Under the pieces are notes generated by a model, which was not told where the DNA came from, made no database searches, and worked only from the letters and a program-made list of their open reading frames with translations. The position numbers were made by a program, and so were the translations under genes. Of a DNA stretch of 64,000 bases, positions 14,930-24,532 are shown one piece after another; position 1 is the stretch's first letter; the number at the start of each line of letters is the position of its first letter. The stretch is from a bacterium (GTDB lineage Bacteria; Patescibacteria; Dojkabacteria; JAKAPS01; JAJZLI01), in NCBI GenBank assembly GCA_021809565.1, contig JAJZKG010000002.1, positions 18,828-82,827 of the forward strand, in the 5' to 3' direction.

Positions 14930-15312
14930 ATGATAATGTAGACAAAAATCATTTTACAAAATTATACAAATATATAATCAAAAGTTTGAATCTAGAAAAA
15001 AAGACATTTAGTATAGAATTTGTTTCTATAGAAAAGATAAAGAATTTGAATAAAAAGTACAGAGGGATTGATAGTAAGACTGATGTTATATCTTTAGAAT
15101 ATAATAATCCCACATTCTTAGGAGAAATATATATTTCTCCAGATGTAGTTTTAGAAAACTCAAAAATATATAAGTGTACATTTCAAGAAGAAATGGATAG
15201 GACTTTTATTCATGCTATACTCCATCTTTTTGGTTATGACCATAAGAATAGTTTAAATAAAAATGAAGAAATGTTTATAATACAAGAAAAGATTTTAAAT
15301 GGATTTAAATAG
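14926..15312 (+). CDS. ybeY: Endoribonuclease YbeY (16S rRNA maturation)
   Basis: YbeY is a single-strand endoribonuclease acting in 16S rRNA 3' maturation and 70S quality control. The 128-residue protein carries the zinc site HAILHLFGYDH (H96, H100, H106), which defines the family. The upstream YRGIDSKTDVISLEY is the usual 'TDVLSF' region. It overlaps yqeY by 4 nt, and pth starts 1 nt after its stop. Confidence 0.95.
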   Translation: MNDNVDKNHFTKLYKYIIKSLNLEKKTFSIEFVSIEKIKNLNKKYRGIDSKTDVISLEYNNPTFLGEIYISPDVVLENSKIYKCTFQEEMDRTFIHAILHLFGYDHKNSLNKNEEMFIIQEKILNGFK

Positions 15313-15313
15313 T

Positions 15314-15859
15314 ATGAAATATTTAATAGTAGGGTTAGGTAACCCAGGAAAAGAATATATAAATAATAGACATAATGTTGGATTTATGTTTTTAGATTAT
15401 GTTATTACTTCTATGAATTTAAAACCTGACTGGGAATACTCAAAAAAATTTAATGGGGAGTACATGAAATATAAAAATAATGTTTTTCTAAAACCCTTTA
15501 CATTTATGAATGACTCAGGTAAAAGTATTGCCAATACTATATCTTTTTATAACATTGACGATTCTTCACTGATTGTCATATATGATGACCTTGATATACA
15601 ATTTGGAGAATACAAAGTTACAAATAAAACTCCAAAAGGGCATAATGGAATATTGTCTGTTATGGCTGAAATAAAACAAAAAGCATTTTTAAACATAAGG
15701 GTTGGTATTAATAATAGGGATGAACACAATGAAATAATAGATGGTAATTCAGGAAAAGAATATGTGTTGTCAAATTTTTCTATAGAAGAATCACTTATTT
15801 TACAAAATACAGTTTTTGCTGCAATATTACAAGAATTAAAAATAATCATTGATGTTTGA
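15314..15859 (+). CDS. pth: Peptidyl-tRNA hydrolase
   Basis: Pth releases peptides from peptidyl-tRNA that has dropped off the ribosome. The protein begins MKYLIVGLGNPGKEY, exactly as family members do. The ATG at 15314 is therefore preferred over an in-frame ATG at 15299 that would overlap ybeY. The catalytic-site histidine lies in NNRHNVGF, with FLKPFTFMNDSGKS and IYDDLDIQFGEYK further on. Its 181 residues are typical. It overlaps mfd by 8 nt. Confidence 0.95.
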   Translation: MKYLIVGLGNPGKEYINNRHNVGFMFLDYVITSMNLKPDWEYSKKFNGEYMKYKNNVFLKPFTFMNDSGKSIANTISFYNIDDSSLIVIYDDLDIQFGEYKVTNKTPKGHNGILSVMAEIKQKAFLNIRVGINNRDEHNEIIDGNSGKEYVLSNFSIEESLILQNTVFAAILQELKIIIDV

Positions 15860-18263
15860 GAATGAGAACCTAGATATTATAAAATCAATTTTTAAAGGTG
15901 ACCCAAATTTTATAAAGCTTTTAAGTAGTATTAATAATGATGGAAGTTCTCTTATAAATGTAAGTGGGATAGAACCTAGTATTGTTGATATTTTTGTAAA
16001 ACTGATTGATTTATGTCTACCTGAGATATCTTTCATGTATACCTCTAAAAATTATAAGACTAGTAGTTTTTCATATTTTAAAATAGATTTTGATTTAAAA
16101 TATCGTGATGTTATAGAAATCCTTGAATCTTTAAATGATTTTGAGAAAGTTCCAATCATAGATAATGAAAGACAATATACAGTTGCAGGGGACAGGGTAG
16201 ATATATATTTATCTGGAGACTCTATTTTTAGAATAAGTTTTTTTGGTGATGACATAGATGAAATATCATTACGAGATTATTTAACATTTAGAGTATTAAA
16301 TAAAGTAGATAAAATATATATCCCAAAAAATGAAGAGATATATATGTCTAGTCATAAGGATACTCTTTCGGAGAATATGGTTCATTTTAATGATAATGGT
16401 GACATTAGTAACGAAGAGGACAGTATTGTTTTTGATTATATGAATATTCCTAAAGTTTCTATATCTAGTTCTAATTTTAGACTTATAATTCCTAATAATA
16501 TAAATAGTTTTATCATACACTCTAAAAACTCTGTACCTGAGTTTATGGAAAATGAGAAAATAGTTCTAACCGATATAGATTTTCCATCAGGATTTATGTC
16601 TGAAAGAGCTAAATTTGCTGTATTGACTGATAGAGAACTTTATGGAGAATTCAATTTAAATTTATATAGAGTTAAAAAGAGTAAAAGAATAGTTACTGAT
16701 TTTTTGGATGGTAAGATATATGAGGGAGATTATATAGTACATATAAATCATGGGATAGGAATCTATAGGGGTACGACTATACGTAAAACTGAAAATGGGA
16801 ATAAGGAGTATATAAAAATTGAATATGCACAAGGAGATAAGCTTTTTATTCCTCTTGAAATTTCAGAAAGGATTACAAAGTATATCTCTGATAATGAGAC
16901 AAAACCTAAACTTACAAGATTGGGAACATTAGAGTGGAAGCACCTAAGAGAGAGAGTAGAGAAGGACATTGAAATGATTGCTATGGATATTGTTATGACT
17001 CATGCTCAAAGGATGCTTGCTAAAAAAATAATACCAGATATCTCTAAAACTAATACTTGGGAATCTGAATTTGAATCTCAATTTGAACATATTGAAACAA
17101 AAGATCAATTATCTGCAATTATTGATGTACGTAATGATCTATATTCAGATAAAGTTATGGACAGATTGATTGTTGGAGATGTTGGTTTTGGGAAAACCGA
17201 AATAGCAGCACGTGCAAGCTTTATTGTCACATTCAATGGTAAACAGGTAATCATTCTTGTACCCACTACTATATTAGCTGATCAACATTATAATGTCTTT
17301 TTAAATAGATTTAAAAAATTTCCAATTAATATAAAAAAAATTACAAGACATACTAGTTCTATAGATTTAAAAAATATTTATGATGGAGTATCAAATGGTA
17401 GCATAGATATTCTTATCGGAACACATAAGGTTTTTTCAAATAAGATAAAATTTAAAAATTTAGGATTAATTATTGTTGATGAAGAACAAAGGTTTGGTGT
17501 TAAACAAAAGGAAAAGTTAAAACAGATAAAAAGTGATGTTGATTATCTTGCAATGAGTGCTACTCCTATTCCTCGTACATTGTATTCTGCATTTTCAGGC
17601 ATTAGAGATATTAGTATTATAGCTACTGCACCTTTGGGTAGAAAATCTATAACAACTAGCATTATAGATTTTAATATCATAAAATTTAAGGAAATAATTG
17701 AAGATGAAATAAAAAGGTCGGGTCAAGTATTTTTCCTACATAATAATATTACAACACTAAACAATATAAAATTTTTACTTAAAAGTGTTCTACCTAATGT
17801 AAGAATGGAAATAGGTTATGGAGGGATGAAAGGGCTTAGCGATGTAATCAAAGATTTTAAATTAAAAAAATTTGATGTTTTTATTTCAACTTCAATTATT
17901 GAAAATGGTATTGATTTTCCTAATGTAAATACTATTATTATAAATCAATCATTCAAATTCGGATTATCTCAATTATATCAATTTAGGGGAAGGGTGGGGA
18001 GAAGTGATATTCCAGCTTTTTGTTATCTTGTATGTCCAAGGTCTACATTTAAAAATAATAGGAAAATAGCTATGAGATTGAATGCACTTGTAAAAAATCA
18101 ACATGTAGGGAGTGGCTTTAATATTTCAGTAAAAGATTTAGAAATCAGGGGTGCAGGAAATTTATTGGGAGTAAAACAACATGGTAATATTAATAAAATA
18201 GGGTTTGATCTCTATTCTCAGCTTGTTCAAAAATCTGTTGAAGAATTACAGAACAAGAATTAG
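15852..18263 (+). CDS. mfd: Transcription-repair coupling factor Mfd, C-terminally shortened
   Basis: Mfd dislodges stalled RNA polymerase and recruits UvrA. The 803-residue protein has a reduced UvrB-like N-terminal part, an RNA-polymerase-interaction (CarD-like) domain around 285-345 (YEGDYIVHINHGIGIYRG), and the translocase core with Walker A GDVGFGKT (442-449), DEEQ (about 543), SATPIPRTL and QFRGRVGRS. It stops right after LEIRGAGNLLGVKQHG...VEEL. The roughly 200-residue autoinhibitory D7 domain of E. coli and Bacillus Mfd (about 1150 residues) is absent. RecG is excluded by the CarD-like domain. The start is the ATG at 15852, overlapping pth by 8 nt. Confidence 0.93.
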   Translation: MFENENLDIIKSIFKGDPNFIKLLSSINNDGSSLINVSGIEPSIVDIFVKLIDLCLPEISFMYTSKNYKTSSFSYFKIDFDLKYRDVIEILESLNDFEKVPIIDNERQYTVAGDRVDIYLSGDSIFRISFFGDDIDEISLRDYLTFRVLNKVDKIYIPKNEEIYMSSHKDTLSENMVHFNDNGDISNEEDSIVFDYMNIPKVSISSSNFRLIIPNNINSFIIHSKNSVPEFMENEKIVLTDIDFPSGFMSERAKFAVLTDRELYGEFNLNLYRVKKSKRIVTDFLDGKIYEGDYIVHINHGIGIYRGTTIRKTENGNKEYIKIEYAQGDKLFIPLEISERITKYISDNETKPKLTRLGTLEWKHLRERVEKDIEMIAMDIVMTHAQRMLAKKIIPDISKTNTWESEFESQFEHIETKDQLSAIIDVRNDLYSDKVMDRLIVGDVGFGKTEIAARASFIVTFNGKQVIILVPTTILADQHYNVFLNRFKKFPINIKKITRHTSSIDLKNIYDGVSNGSIDILIGTHKVFSNKIKFKNLGLIIVDEEQRFGVKQKEKLKQIKSDVDYLAMSATPIPRTLYSAFSGIRDISIIATAPLGRKSITTSIIDFNIIKFKEIIEDEIKRSGQVFFLHNNITTLNNIKFLLKSVLPNVRMEIGYGGMKGLSDVIKDFKLKKFDVFISTSIIENGIDFPNVNTIIINQSFKFGLSQLYQFRGRVGRSDIPAFCYLVCPRSTFKNNRKIAMRLNALVKNQHVGSGFNISVKDLEIRGAGNLLGVKQHGNINKIGFDLYSQLVQKSVEELQNKN

Positions 18264-18323
18264 AGAGATAAATTTTATAGTATGGAGTTAGTATAATTAA
18301 TAGCCCTCTAATTTATTTTGTTG

Positions 18324-18329
18324 TATAAT
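18324..18329 (+). promoter_or_regulatory. -10 box of trpS, near-leaderless
   Basis: A perfect TATAAT ends 6 nt before the ATG at 18336. No good -35 is visible. An in-frame TTG at 18318 lies upstream of this box and so cannot be the start if the box is used. Confidence 0.55.
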
Positions 18330-18335
18330 CTTCAT

Positions 18336-19343
18336 ATGAATAGAAAAAAAAGGATTCTCACAGGTGATAGACCAACTGGAAATCTTCACATAGGGCACTA
18401 TGTTGGATCTTTAAAATCAAGGTTAGAATTTCAAGATGAATATGACACATTTGTGTTGATTGCAGATGTACAAGCGTTAACGGATAATTTTAACACGCCT
18501 TTAAAAATAAAAGATAATATATTAGAACTTTTGAAAGATTATTTAGCAGTTGGGCTTGATCCGAATAAAGTAACATTTGTATTGCAGTCTCAGATTCCTC
18601 AAATTGCAGAATTAACTATATTTTTTTCTAATCTAGTTAGTGTAGCAAGATTAATGAGAAATCCTACAGTCAAAAATGAACTCAATGATAAAAAAGACCT
18701 TTTTAAAAATTCTATTCCATATGGGTTTTTAGGATATCCGGTAAGTCAGGCTGCAGACATTTCTATTTTTGATGCAGATTTGGTTCCAGTAGGTGATGAT
18801 CAAGCACCACATGTTGAACAAACAATTGAAATAGTAAAAAAATTCAACAGTGTTTATGGTGATACATTAAAAGTTCCCACCTTGAAACTTGGTACCATCC
18901 CAAGATTAATTGGTACTGATGGCAAATCTAAGATGTCAAAAAGTATGAATAATACAATTAATTTTTCTGATTCAACACAAGATATAAAAAAGAAAATAAT
19001 GCAAATGTATACAGATCCAAAAAGAATACACCAGACAGATCCTGGAGAGATTAAAGGTAACCCTGTATTTATATATCATAATGCATTTAATCCAAACAAA
19101 GAAGAAATTAAGGATTTAGAAAATAGATATAGGAAAGGTCAGGTTGGAGATATCGAAGTGAAAGAAAAATTATTTAATGCTATTGAGGCATTTATTAGTC
19201 CTATTAGGGATAAAAGATTAGAGTTTAATAATAGGGACGATTATTTGTATGATGTTCTAAAGGAGGGCACTCTAAGAGCGAGTGATGAGGCTCAAAAAAC
19301 TATTTTGAGAGTTAGAGAATCTATGAAATTACTTAATTTTTAA
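18336..19343 (+). CDS. trpS: Tryptophanyl-tRNA synthetase
   Basis: This class I aminoacyl-tRNA synthetase charges tRNA-Trp. The 335-residue protein carries TGDRPTGNLHIGHYVGSL with HIGH at residues 18-21 and KMSKS at 199-203. The family signature GDDQAPHVEQT lies in between. Length matches bacterial TrpRS. The start is set at the ATG 6 nt after TATAAT. hisS follows after 8 nt and dnaX after that, forming an operon. Confidence 0.96.
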   Translation: MNRKKRILTGDRPTGNLHIGHYVGSLKSRLEFQDEYDTFVLIADVQALTDNFNTPLKIKDNILELLKDYLAVGLDPNKVTFVLQSQIPQIAELTIFFSNLVSVARLMRNPTVKNELNDKKDLFKNSIPYGFLGYPVSQAADISIFDADLVPVGDDQAPHVEQTIEIVKKFNSVYGDTLKVPTLKLGTIPRLIGTDGKSKMSKSMNNTINFSDSTQDIKKKIMQMYTDPKRIHQTDPGEIKGNPVFIYHNAFNPNKEEIKDLENRYRKGQVGDIEVKEKLFNAIEAFISPIRDKRLEFNNRDDYLYDVLKEGTLRASDEAQKTILRVRESMKLLNF

Positions 19344-19351
19344 TTAATACT

Positions 19352-20590
19352 ATGAAAATTGATTTAAAGCCACTGAAGGGATTTAGAGATTTTTATCCAG
19401 AGGATTACCTTAAAAGAGAAAAAATATTAGATGTAATGCATGAAGTCTCAAGAAATTTTGGATATTTACCTTATGATGGACCAACTTTAGAGAGATCATC
19501 TATATATGAGGTTAAATCAGGAGATAACATTGCTAGAGATGAATCATATACATTTCTTGATAGAGGGGAAAGAAAAGTATCTCTAAGACCTGAAATGACT
19601 CCAACGTTAGCTCGTATGATGGCTGCAAAATCTTCAGATTTTAAAAAACCCATCAGGTTATATTCAGTCCCTTCTATATTTAGAAATGAGAATCCTCAAA
19701 AAGGTAGGTCTCGTGAATCTATGCAATATAACGCAGATATATTGGGAGAACCTTCCTTAATGGCAGAAATAGAAATTATAGATATTTTCATAACAATACT
19801 TGAGAAATTGGGATTTGAAAAAAAAGATTTTGAGATTAAGGTTAACAATCGTGGTTTTATGGAAGATATTTTATCATCATATACTAATGACAGTAAATCA
19901 CTCTTTGCATTAATAGATAGATATCTGAAATTACCTGAAGATGAGTTTATAGAAGAACTTAATAATTTGTTAATAGATAAAAAAAATCTAGAGAAAGTAC
20001 TTGATTTTTTAAAAAATCAGGATTATAGCAATGATCCTACTATGGTTGCCTTGTTTGATTTAGCATCTGATTTGGGTATGGGTGATATATTACATTATGA
20101 TCCTACTATGGTGAGGGGTTTTGATTATTACACAGGAATTGTTTTTGAAATATGGGACAGAACATTACAATTTAAGAGATCTATTGCAGGAGGAGGAAGG
20201 TATGAGAATTTAATTTCTCTTTTTGGAGGGGAAAAATTAGATGGTGTTGGTGCTGCTTTTTCCGATATAGTCATATTAGGGTTACTTGATTCATTTAATA
20301 AAAAAATTAAGGTGGATATAAAAGTTGATTATTTCATATCTACATTCGAAGATGTTCCTATCTACATATATAAAAACATTGCAGATGTTTTAAGAAATAA
20401 TGGTAAAAGTGTTATCATAAATACTGCGAGTTCATGGTCTCTAACAAAGCAGTTAGGTTTTGCATCGAGTATAAATGTATCCAAAGTGCTAATCATTGGG
20501 AAGAAGGAAATAAAGGATAAGAGTATACTAATAAAGGATTTGAATAGAAACTCTCAAGAAGAGAAGCGACTAGATACTTTTTTAAAATAA
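19352..20590 (+). CDS. hisS: Histidyl-tRNA synthetase
   Basis: This class II synthetase charges tRNA-His. The 412-residue protein begins with KGFRDFYPEDYLKRE (motif 1 region). It has a motif 2-like loop (RLYSVPSIFRNENPQKGRSRE), the histidine-binding MVRGFDYYTGIVFE and GGGRYENLISLFGG (motif 3 region), and a C-terminal anticodon-binding domain. Its stop codon overlaps the dnaX start by one base (TAATG), so the two are probably translationally coupled. Confidence 0.95.
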   Translation: MKIDLKPLKGFRDFYPEDYLKREKILDVMHEVSRNFGYLPYDGPTLERSSIYEVKSGDNIARDESYTFLDRGERKVSLRPEMTPTLARMMAAKSSDFKKPIRLYSVPSIFRNENPQKGRSRESMQYNADILGEPSLMAEIEIIDIFITILEKLGFEKKDFEIKVNNRGFMEDILSSYTNDSKSLFALIDRYLKLPEDEFIEELNNLLIDKKNLEKVLDFLKNQDYSNDPTMVALFDLASDLGMGDILHYDPTMVRGFDYYTGIVFEIWDRTLQFKRSIAGGGRYENLISLFGGEKLDGVGAAFSDIVILGLLDSFNKKIKVDIKVDYFISTFEDVPIYIYKNIADVLRNNGKSVIINTASSWSLTKQLGFASSINVSKVLIIGKKEIKDKSILIKDLNRNSQEEKRLDTFLK

Positions 20591-22125
20591 TGGGAAGAGA
20601 GATACTATACCAAAAATACAGGCCGAAGAAGTTTAAAGATATAATAGGTCAAGACCATATAGTTAAAGTACTTCAGAATGAAGTATTAAAGAATAATATA
20701 GCTAATGGATATCTATTTTTTGGTCCTCGTGGACTAGGAAAGACTTCCATTGCAAGAATATTCGCAAATGCTATCAATTGTAGTAATCCACAAAATGGAG
20801 AAATCTGTGGAGAGTGTAGTGAATGTATGGCCATACAAGAAGGATCTTTTATAGACCTTATAGAAATTGATGCAGCCTCAAATAGAGGAATTGATGACAT
20901 AAGAGATATAAGAAGTAGAACTTATTTCACTCCAGTAATGGGTAAATTTAAAGTGTATATTATAGATGAAGTTCATATGCTTACCCCTGAAGCTTTTAAT
21001 GGGTTACTCAAAATACTAGAAGAACCTCCTTCTAGTGTTGTATTTATCTTAGCAACTACAGAAGTTCATAAGGTACCTAAAACTATAGTGTCAAGATGTC
21101 AAAGATTTGATTTTAATCCTGCAAGTAGAGAAGATATTCTAAAGCAAATAAACTCTATAATAAAAGAAGAAAATCTTAGAATAAAAGATGAAATTAGAGA
21201 TTTAATAGTTGCAAAATCAGAGGGTAGTTTTAGGGATTCTCTAACTAATATGCAGAAAATTATTAATGTTAGAGATGATATGTCATATGAAGAAGCTCTT
21301 AGCATATTAGGTGTATCAGGAGAGAGAGAGATCTTTGATTTATGGAATAATATATTTGAGGGTAATATAGACTCAGAAATAGATAGGATAGAAAAAAGTT
21401 CTATGAATGTAGCTACATTTATAAAGGACTCACTAGATATTTTCAGAAAGGTGCTAATTTATAAAGTTACCAAAGAAGATAATAACAATATATCAGAATT
21501 AAATATTTCTGATTATTCAGCTTCAGATATAGTAAATATAATAAATATCCTTATAAAAGCTTTAGATAATCTTAGAATTTCTTCTTTACCTACACTATCA
21601 TTAGAAATTGCTCTTGTTGAAGTTATTAATTCTTTAAGTATAAATAATTCTATTGGTAATACAAATCAAACACAGTCAAAATCTATTAAGAAATCTGAAG
21701 AAAAATCTTTTATATCCAAGCAAGATAAAATTAAAAAAAATAATATAGATGATGTGCCTAGTAAGGATGAAAATTTAGATGAAGTAATAAGATCTAGATG
21801 GATAGATGTTATAGAAGGAACTAAGCCTTTTAATCATCATATGAGTGGTTTTTTATCAAGATCTGCTTTCGAAATTAATAATAATAACTTTACTATTATT
21901 GTTCCATTTCAATTTTATAAAGATATGTTAATGGTTGAGAAAAGTAAAGAGCATATGTTCAATATTTTGAAGAATATGTTTAATATAAATTTCAAGATTA
22001 ACGTTAAGGTCCAAAAAGATGTTATTCCAATTCTATCACCACTAGGTGATGCTTCAGCTGATAATCCAGAGGAGCCTGGAATATCAGAAAATGATCTTAA
22101 AGATGTTTTTGATGTAGTGGACTAG
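20590..22125 (+). CDS. dnaX: DNA polymerase III clamp-loader subunit (gamma/tau)
   Basis: DnaX forms the ATPase of the clamp loader. The 511-residue protein starts YQKYRPKKFKDIIGQDHIV. Walker A is FGPRGLGKTS (about 43-52), a four-cysteine zinc site follows (C...C..C..C in NCSNPQNGEICGECSEC), and Walker B is YIIDEVHML. The C-terminal 200 residues are lysine-rich and poorly conserved. It is closer to a short tau/gamma form than to full E. coli tau. I see no obvious slippery frameshift signal. A hairpin after it may end the transcript. Confidence 0.95.
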   Translation: MGREILYQKYRPKKFKDIIGQDHIVKVLQNEVLKNNIANGYLFFGPRGLGKTSIARIFANAINCSNPQNGEICGECSECMAIQEGSFIDLIEIDAASNRGIDDIRDIRSRTYFTPVMGKFKVYIIDEVHMLTPEAFNGLLKILEEPPSSVVFILATTEVHKVPKTIVSRCQRFDFNPASREDILKQINSIIKEENLRIKDEIRDLIVAKSEGSFRDSLTNMQKIINVRDDMSYEEALSILGVSGEREIFDLWNNIFEGNIDSEIDRIEKSSMNVATFIKDSLDIFRKVLIYKVTKEDNNNISELNISDYSASDIVNIINILIKALDNLRISSLPTLSLEIALVEVINSLSINNSIGNTNQTQSKSIKKSEEKSFISKQDKIKKNNIDDVPSKDENLDEVIRSRWIDVIEGTKPFNHHMSGFLSRSAFEINNNNFTIIVPFQFYKDMLMVEKSKEHMFNILKNMFNINFKINVKVQKDVIPILSPLGDASADNPEEPGISENDLKDVFDVVD

Positions 22126-22137
22126 AATATTATTAAT

Positions 22138-22172
22138 AAAAATGCCGTTACTATTTAGTTTTTGGTATTTTT
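22138..22172 (+). terminator. Probable intrinsic terminator after dnaX
   Basis: AAAAATGCC (22138-22146) pairs with GGTATTTTT (22164-22172), with one G-U pair and a 17-nt loop. The stem ends in a T run. It separates trpS-hisS-dnaX from ybaB. Confidence 0.5.
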
Positions 22173-22233
22173 AATATATGCAAATATATGTTAATATTGT
22201 AAATATTATACTTATTTTATTGGAGAAATAATT

Positions 22234-22539
22234 ATGGCTAATCCTTTTTCACAAGCTAGAGATTTAATGAAGTTGCAGGGTGAGGTGAAGAAAATGCAGA
22301 AAGATATGGAGAGTAGAAAATTTATAGGTGAATCTAATAAAGGCTTTGTTAAAATTTATCTTAACGGTACAGGTGAGATTTTAGACATAGTTATAGATGA
22401 TATTCTTATTGGTATGGAGAGGAAAGTAGATCTTGTATCTCATATAAAGGATGCTTATAAAGATGCACAAAAAAAGATGTCTAGAGATATGGCAAAGGAT
22501 ATGGATCTCTCAAAACTAAAGAATTTTATGGGTGTTTGA
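22234..22539 (+). CDS. ybaB: YbaB/EbfC nucleoid-associated protein
   Basis: YbaB is a small dimeric DNA-binding protein usually encoded between dnaX and recR, exactly as here. The 101 residues match the family: LMKLQGEVKKMQKDMESRKFIGESNKGFVKIYLNGTGEILDIVIDD, then a C-terminal helix ending near MDLSKLKNFMG. A Shine-Dalgarno-like TTGGAG lies before the start. It is 3 nt before recR. Confidence 0.93.
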   Translation: MANPFSQARDLMKLQGEVKKMQKDMESRKFIGESNKGFVKIYLNGTGEILDIVIDDILIGMERKVDLVSHIKDAYKDAQKKMSRDMAKDMDLSKLKNFMGV

Positions 22540-22542
22540 ATT

Positions 22543-23157
22543 ATGGATCAGGATCCAATTTTATCGTTACAAAAAGAATTTGAAAAAATGCCAAGTATTG
22601 GAGCAAAATCAGCTTTGAGAATGGCATATTTCTATATATATAACAAAAACAATATAACCTCTCTAGAAAAAGCTTTGAAAGATGTTTATCTTAACATAGA
22701 GAATTGTAGCGTTTGTCATATGATTACACATAAAGATCAGAATCCATGCTCTTACTGTTCTGATCCAAAACGTAATAAGTATCAAATATGTGTTGTGGAA
22801 AATACTACTGATTTATTGTCAATAGAGAAATCTAATTCATATAAAGGTTTATATCATGTTCTTGGAGGTGTAATATCTCCTTTGAGTAATATCAAAGAAG
22901 AAGATTTATATATTAAAGATCTTGTGAGTAGAGTAAAATCTCTTGATAGTAAAGATAATATAGAAATAATACTTGCAACAAATTTTACTGTTGAAGGTGA
23001 CGCTACAGCTACTTATATAAAAAATTTATTAAGGGATACCCCTAATGTGCAATTTACTAGGTTAGCTTCAGGCTTACCAGCAGGATCAGATTTAGAATAT
23101 GTTGATTCATATACAATAGGTAGGGCTATTGATAAAAGAAGTGATTATGGTAGTTAA
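22543..23157 (+). CDS. recR: Recombination mediator RecR
   Basis: RecR loads RecA at gaps with RecO/RecF. The 204-residue protein has the N-terminal helix-hairpin-helix (KMPSIGAKSALRMAYF), a four-cysteine zinc finger (CSVCHM...CSYC) and a Toprim domain (CVVENTTDLLSIE through LATNFTVEGDATATYI and SGLPAGSDLEYVD). Length is normal. The dnaX-ybaB-recR order is the common bacterial arrangement. Its last 11 nt overlap cysS. Confidence 0.95.
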   Translation: MDQDPILSLQKEFEKMPSIGAKSALRMAYFYIYNKNNITSLEKALKDVYLNIENCSVCHMITHKDQNPCSYCSDPKRNKYQICVVENTTDLLSIEKSNSYKGLYHVLGGVISPLSNIKEEDLYIKDLVSRVKSLDSKDNIEIILATNFTVEGDATATYIKNLLRDTPNVQFTRLASGLPAGSDLEYVDSYTIGRAIDKRSDYGS

Positions 23158-24532
23158 GCTCAAAGATACACAAACTGGACTTCATGAATTAAATCCCATC
23201 AAAGATAATACATTAAAGATATATACTTGTGGACCTACAGTGTATAACTATATTTCTATAGGTAATCTCAGGACATATATTGCATCTGACATATTAAAGA
23301 AAGGTTTATCATATGTTGGATATGAGATAGAAGATGTTATGAATATTACGGATGTAGGACACCTTGTTACAGATTCTGATACAGGTGAGGATAAACTTGA
23401 TAAAAAGGCTAAAGCTGAAGGTAAGAGTGCATATGAGGTGGCAGATTTCTATACAAAATATTTTTACTCTTCAATAGAGAAAGTAAATATTAAACTACCA
23501 AAAATAGTATCAAAAGCGACAGATAATATAGATAAGCAAATAGAGATAATCCATACACTTGATAAAAAAGGTTTGGTATACAAAACAGATACTGGTGTTT
23601 ATTTTGATATATCAAAAATAAAAGATTATGAAAAGTTATTGGGACAAGATATAAATAAGCAGAAGGTAGCTTCTAGGGCGAATGTAAAAATAGATACAAC
23701 AAAAAAGAACCAAACAGATTTCAGGTTGTGGCAGACAGAGTATCCAAATCACGAGATGCAATGGGATAGCCCTTGGGGGAGGGGATTTCCTGGTTGGCAT
23801 ATTGAGTGTGCGGCTATTGTAAATAGATTTTTGGGTAATCATATTGATATACATACTGGGGGATATGATCTTATTTTTCCTCACCATTTCAATGAGAAAC
23901 TTATATCTGAATCTGCATTTGGTACAAAATTTGTAAATTTTTGGGTTCATTCTGGATTGCTTCTTGTTGAAGGTGAAAAGATGTCCAAAAGCTTGGAAAA
24001 TGTATATACTGTTGAAGACATAGAGGGTAAAGGTTTTGATCCATTATCATTGAGGTATCTATTTCTTACATCTCATTATTCTACAACATTGAATTTTACA
24101 TTTTCATCTCTTCAATCAGCTCAGAATGCTTTATTCAGAATATATAATTTTGTTAAATTAAATAAATCTTTATTTGATAAAGATAAAAAAGTCAATTTAG
24201 AGTATAAAAATAAATTTGAAGAAAAAATTAAAAATAATATTGATGCTCCTGGTATGATTGATGTTCTGTGGCAGGTTATAAAAGATAAGAACTTAGATAC
24301 TTCTTTAAAAATTTCTACTATTCTTGATTTTGATATGGTTTTATCTTTGGATTTACATAAATATCTTATGGATGAAGAAATTCCTCAAGATATCAGTAAT
24401 ATGTTGTTAGAGAGAAAAGAGTATAGAGAAAATAAAGAATGGAGTGAAGCAGACAATCTACGTCTAAAAATTGAAGATAGAGGTTATATTGTTATAGATT
24501 TGAAAGATAATACTTTTGTAATTAAAAAATAG
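23147..24532 (+). CDS. cysS: Cysteinyl-tRNA synthetase
   Basis: This class I synthetase charges tRNA-Cys. The product has the zinc-site Cys and HIGH-equivalent region (YTCGPTVYNYISIGNLRTYI), HIECAAIVNRFLG with DIHTGGYDLIFPHHFNE (zinc-site residues), and KMSKS. The start is placed at the ATG at 23147 (MVVKLKDTQTG). An in-frame TTG 18 nt upstream is possible. The chosen start overlaps recR by 11 nt, like tsf/frr and dksA/rluD. cca follows directly. Confidence 0.95.
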   Translation: MVVKLKDTQTGLHELNPIKDNTLKIYTCGPTVYNYISIGNLRTYIASDILKKGLSYVGYEIEDVMNITDVGHLVTDSDTGEDKLDKKAKAEGKSAYEVADFYTKYFYSSIEKVNIKLPKIVSKATDNIDKQIEIIHTLDKKGLVYKTDTGVYFDISKIKDYEKLLGQDINKQKVASRANVKIDTTKKNQTDFRLWQTEYPNHEMQWDSPWGRGFPGWHIECAAIVNRFLGNHIDIHTGGYDLIFPHHFNEKLISESAFGTKFVNFWVHSGLLLVEGEKMSKSLENVYTVEDIEGKGFDPLSLRYLFLTSHYSTTLNFTFSSLQSAQNALFRIYNFVKLNKSLFDKDKKVNLEYKNKFEEKIKNNIDAPGMIDVLWQVIKDKNLDTSLKISTILDFDMVLSLDLHKYLMDEEIPQDISNMLLERKEYRENKEWSEADNLRLKIEDRGYIVIDLKDNTFVIKK

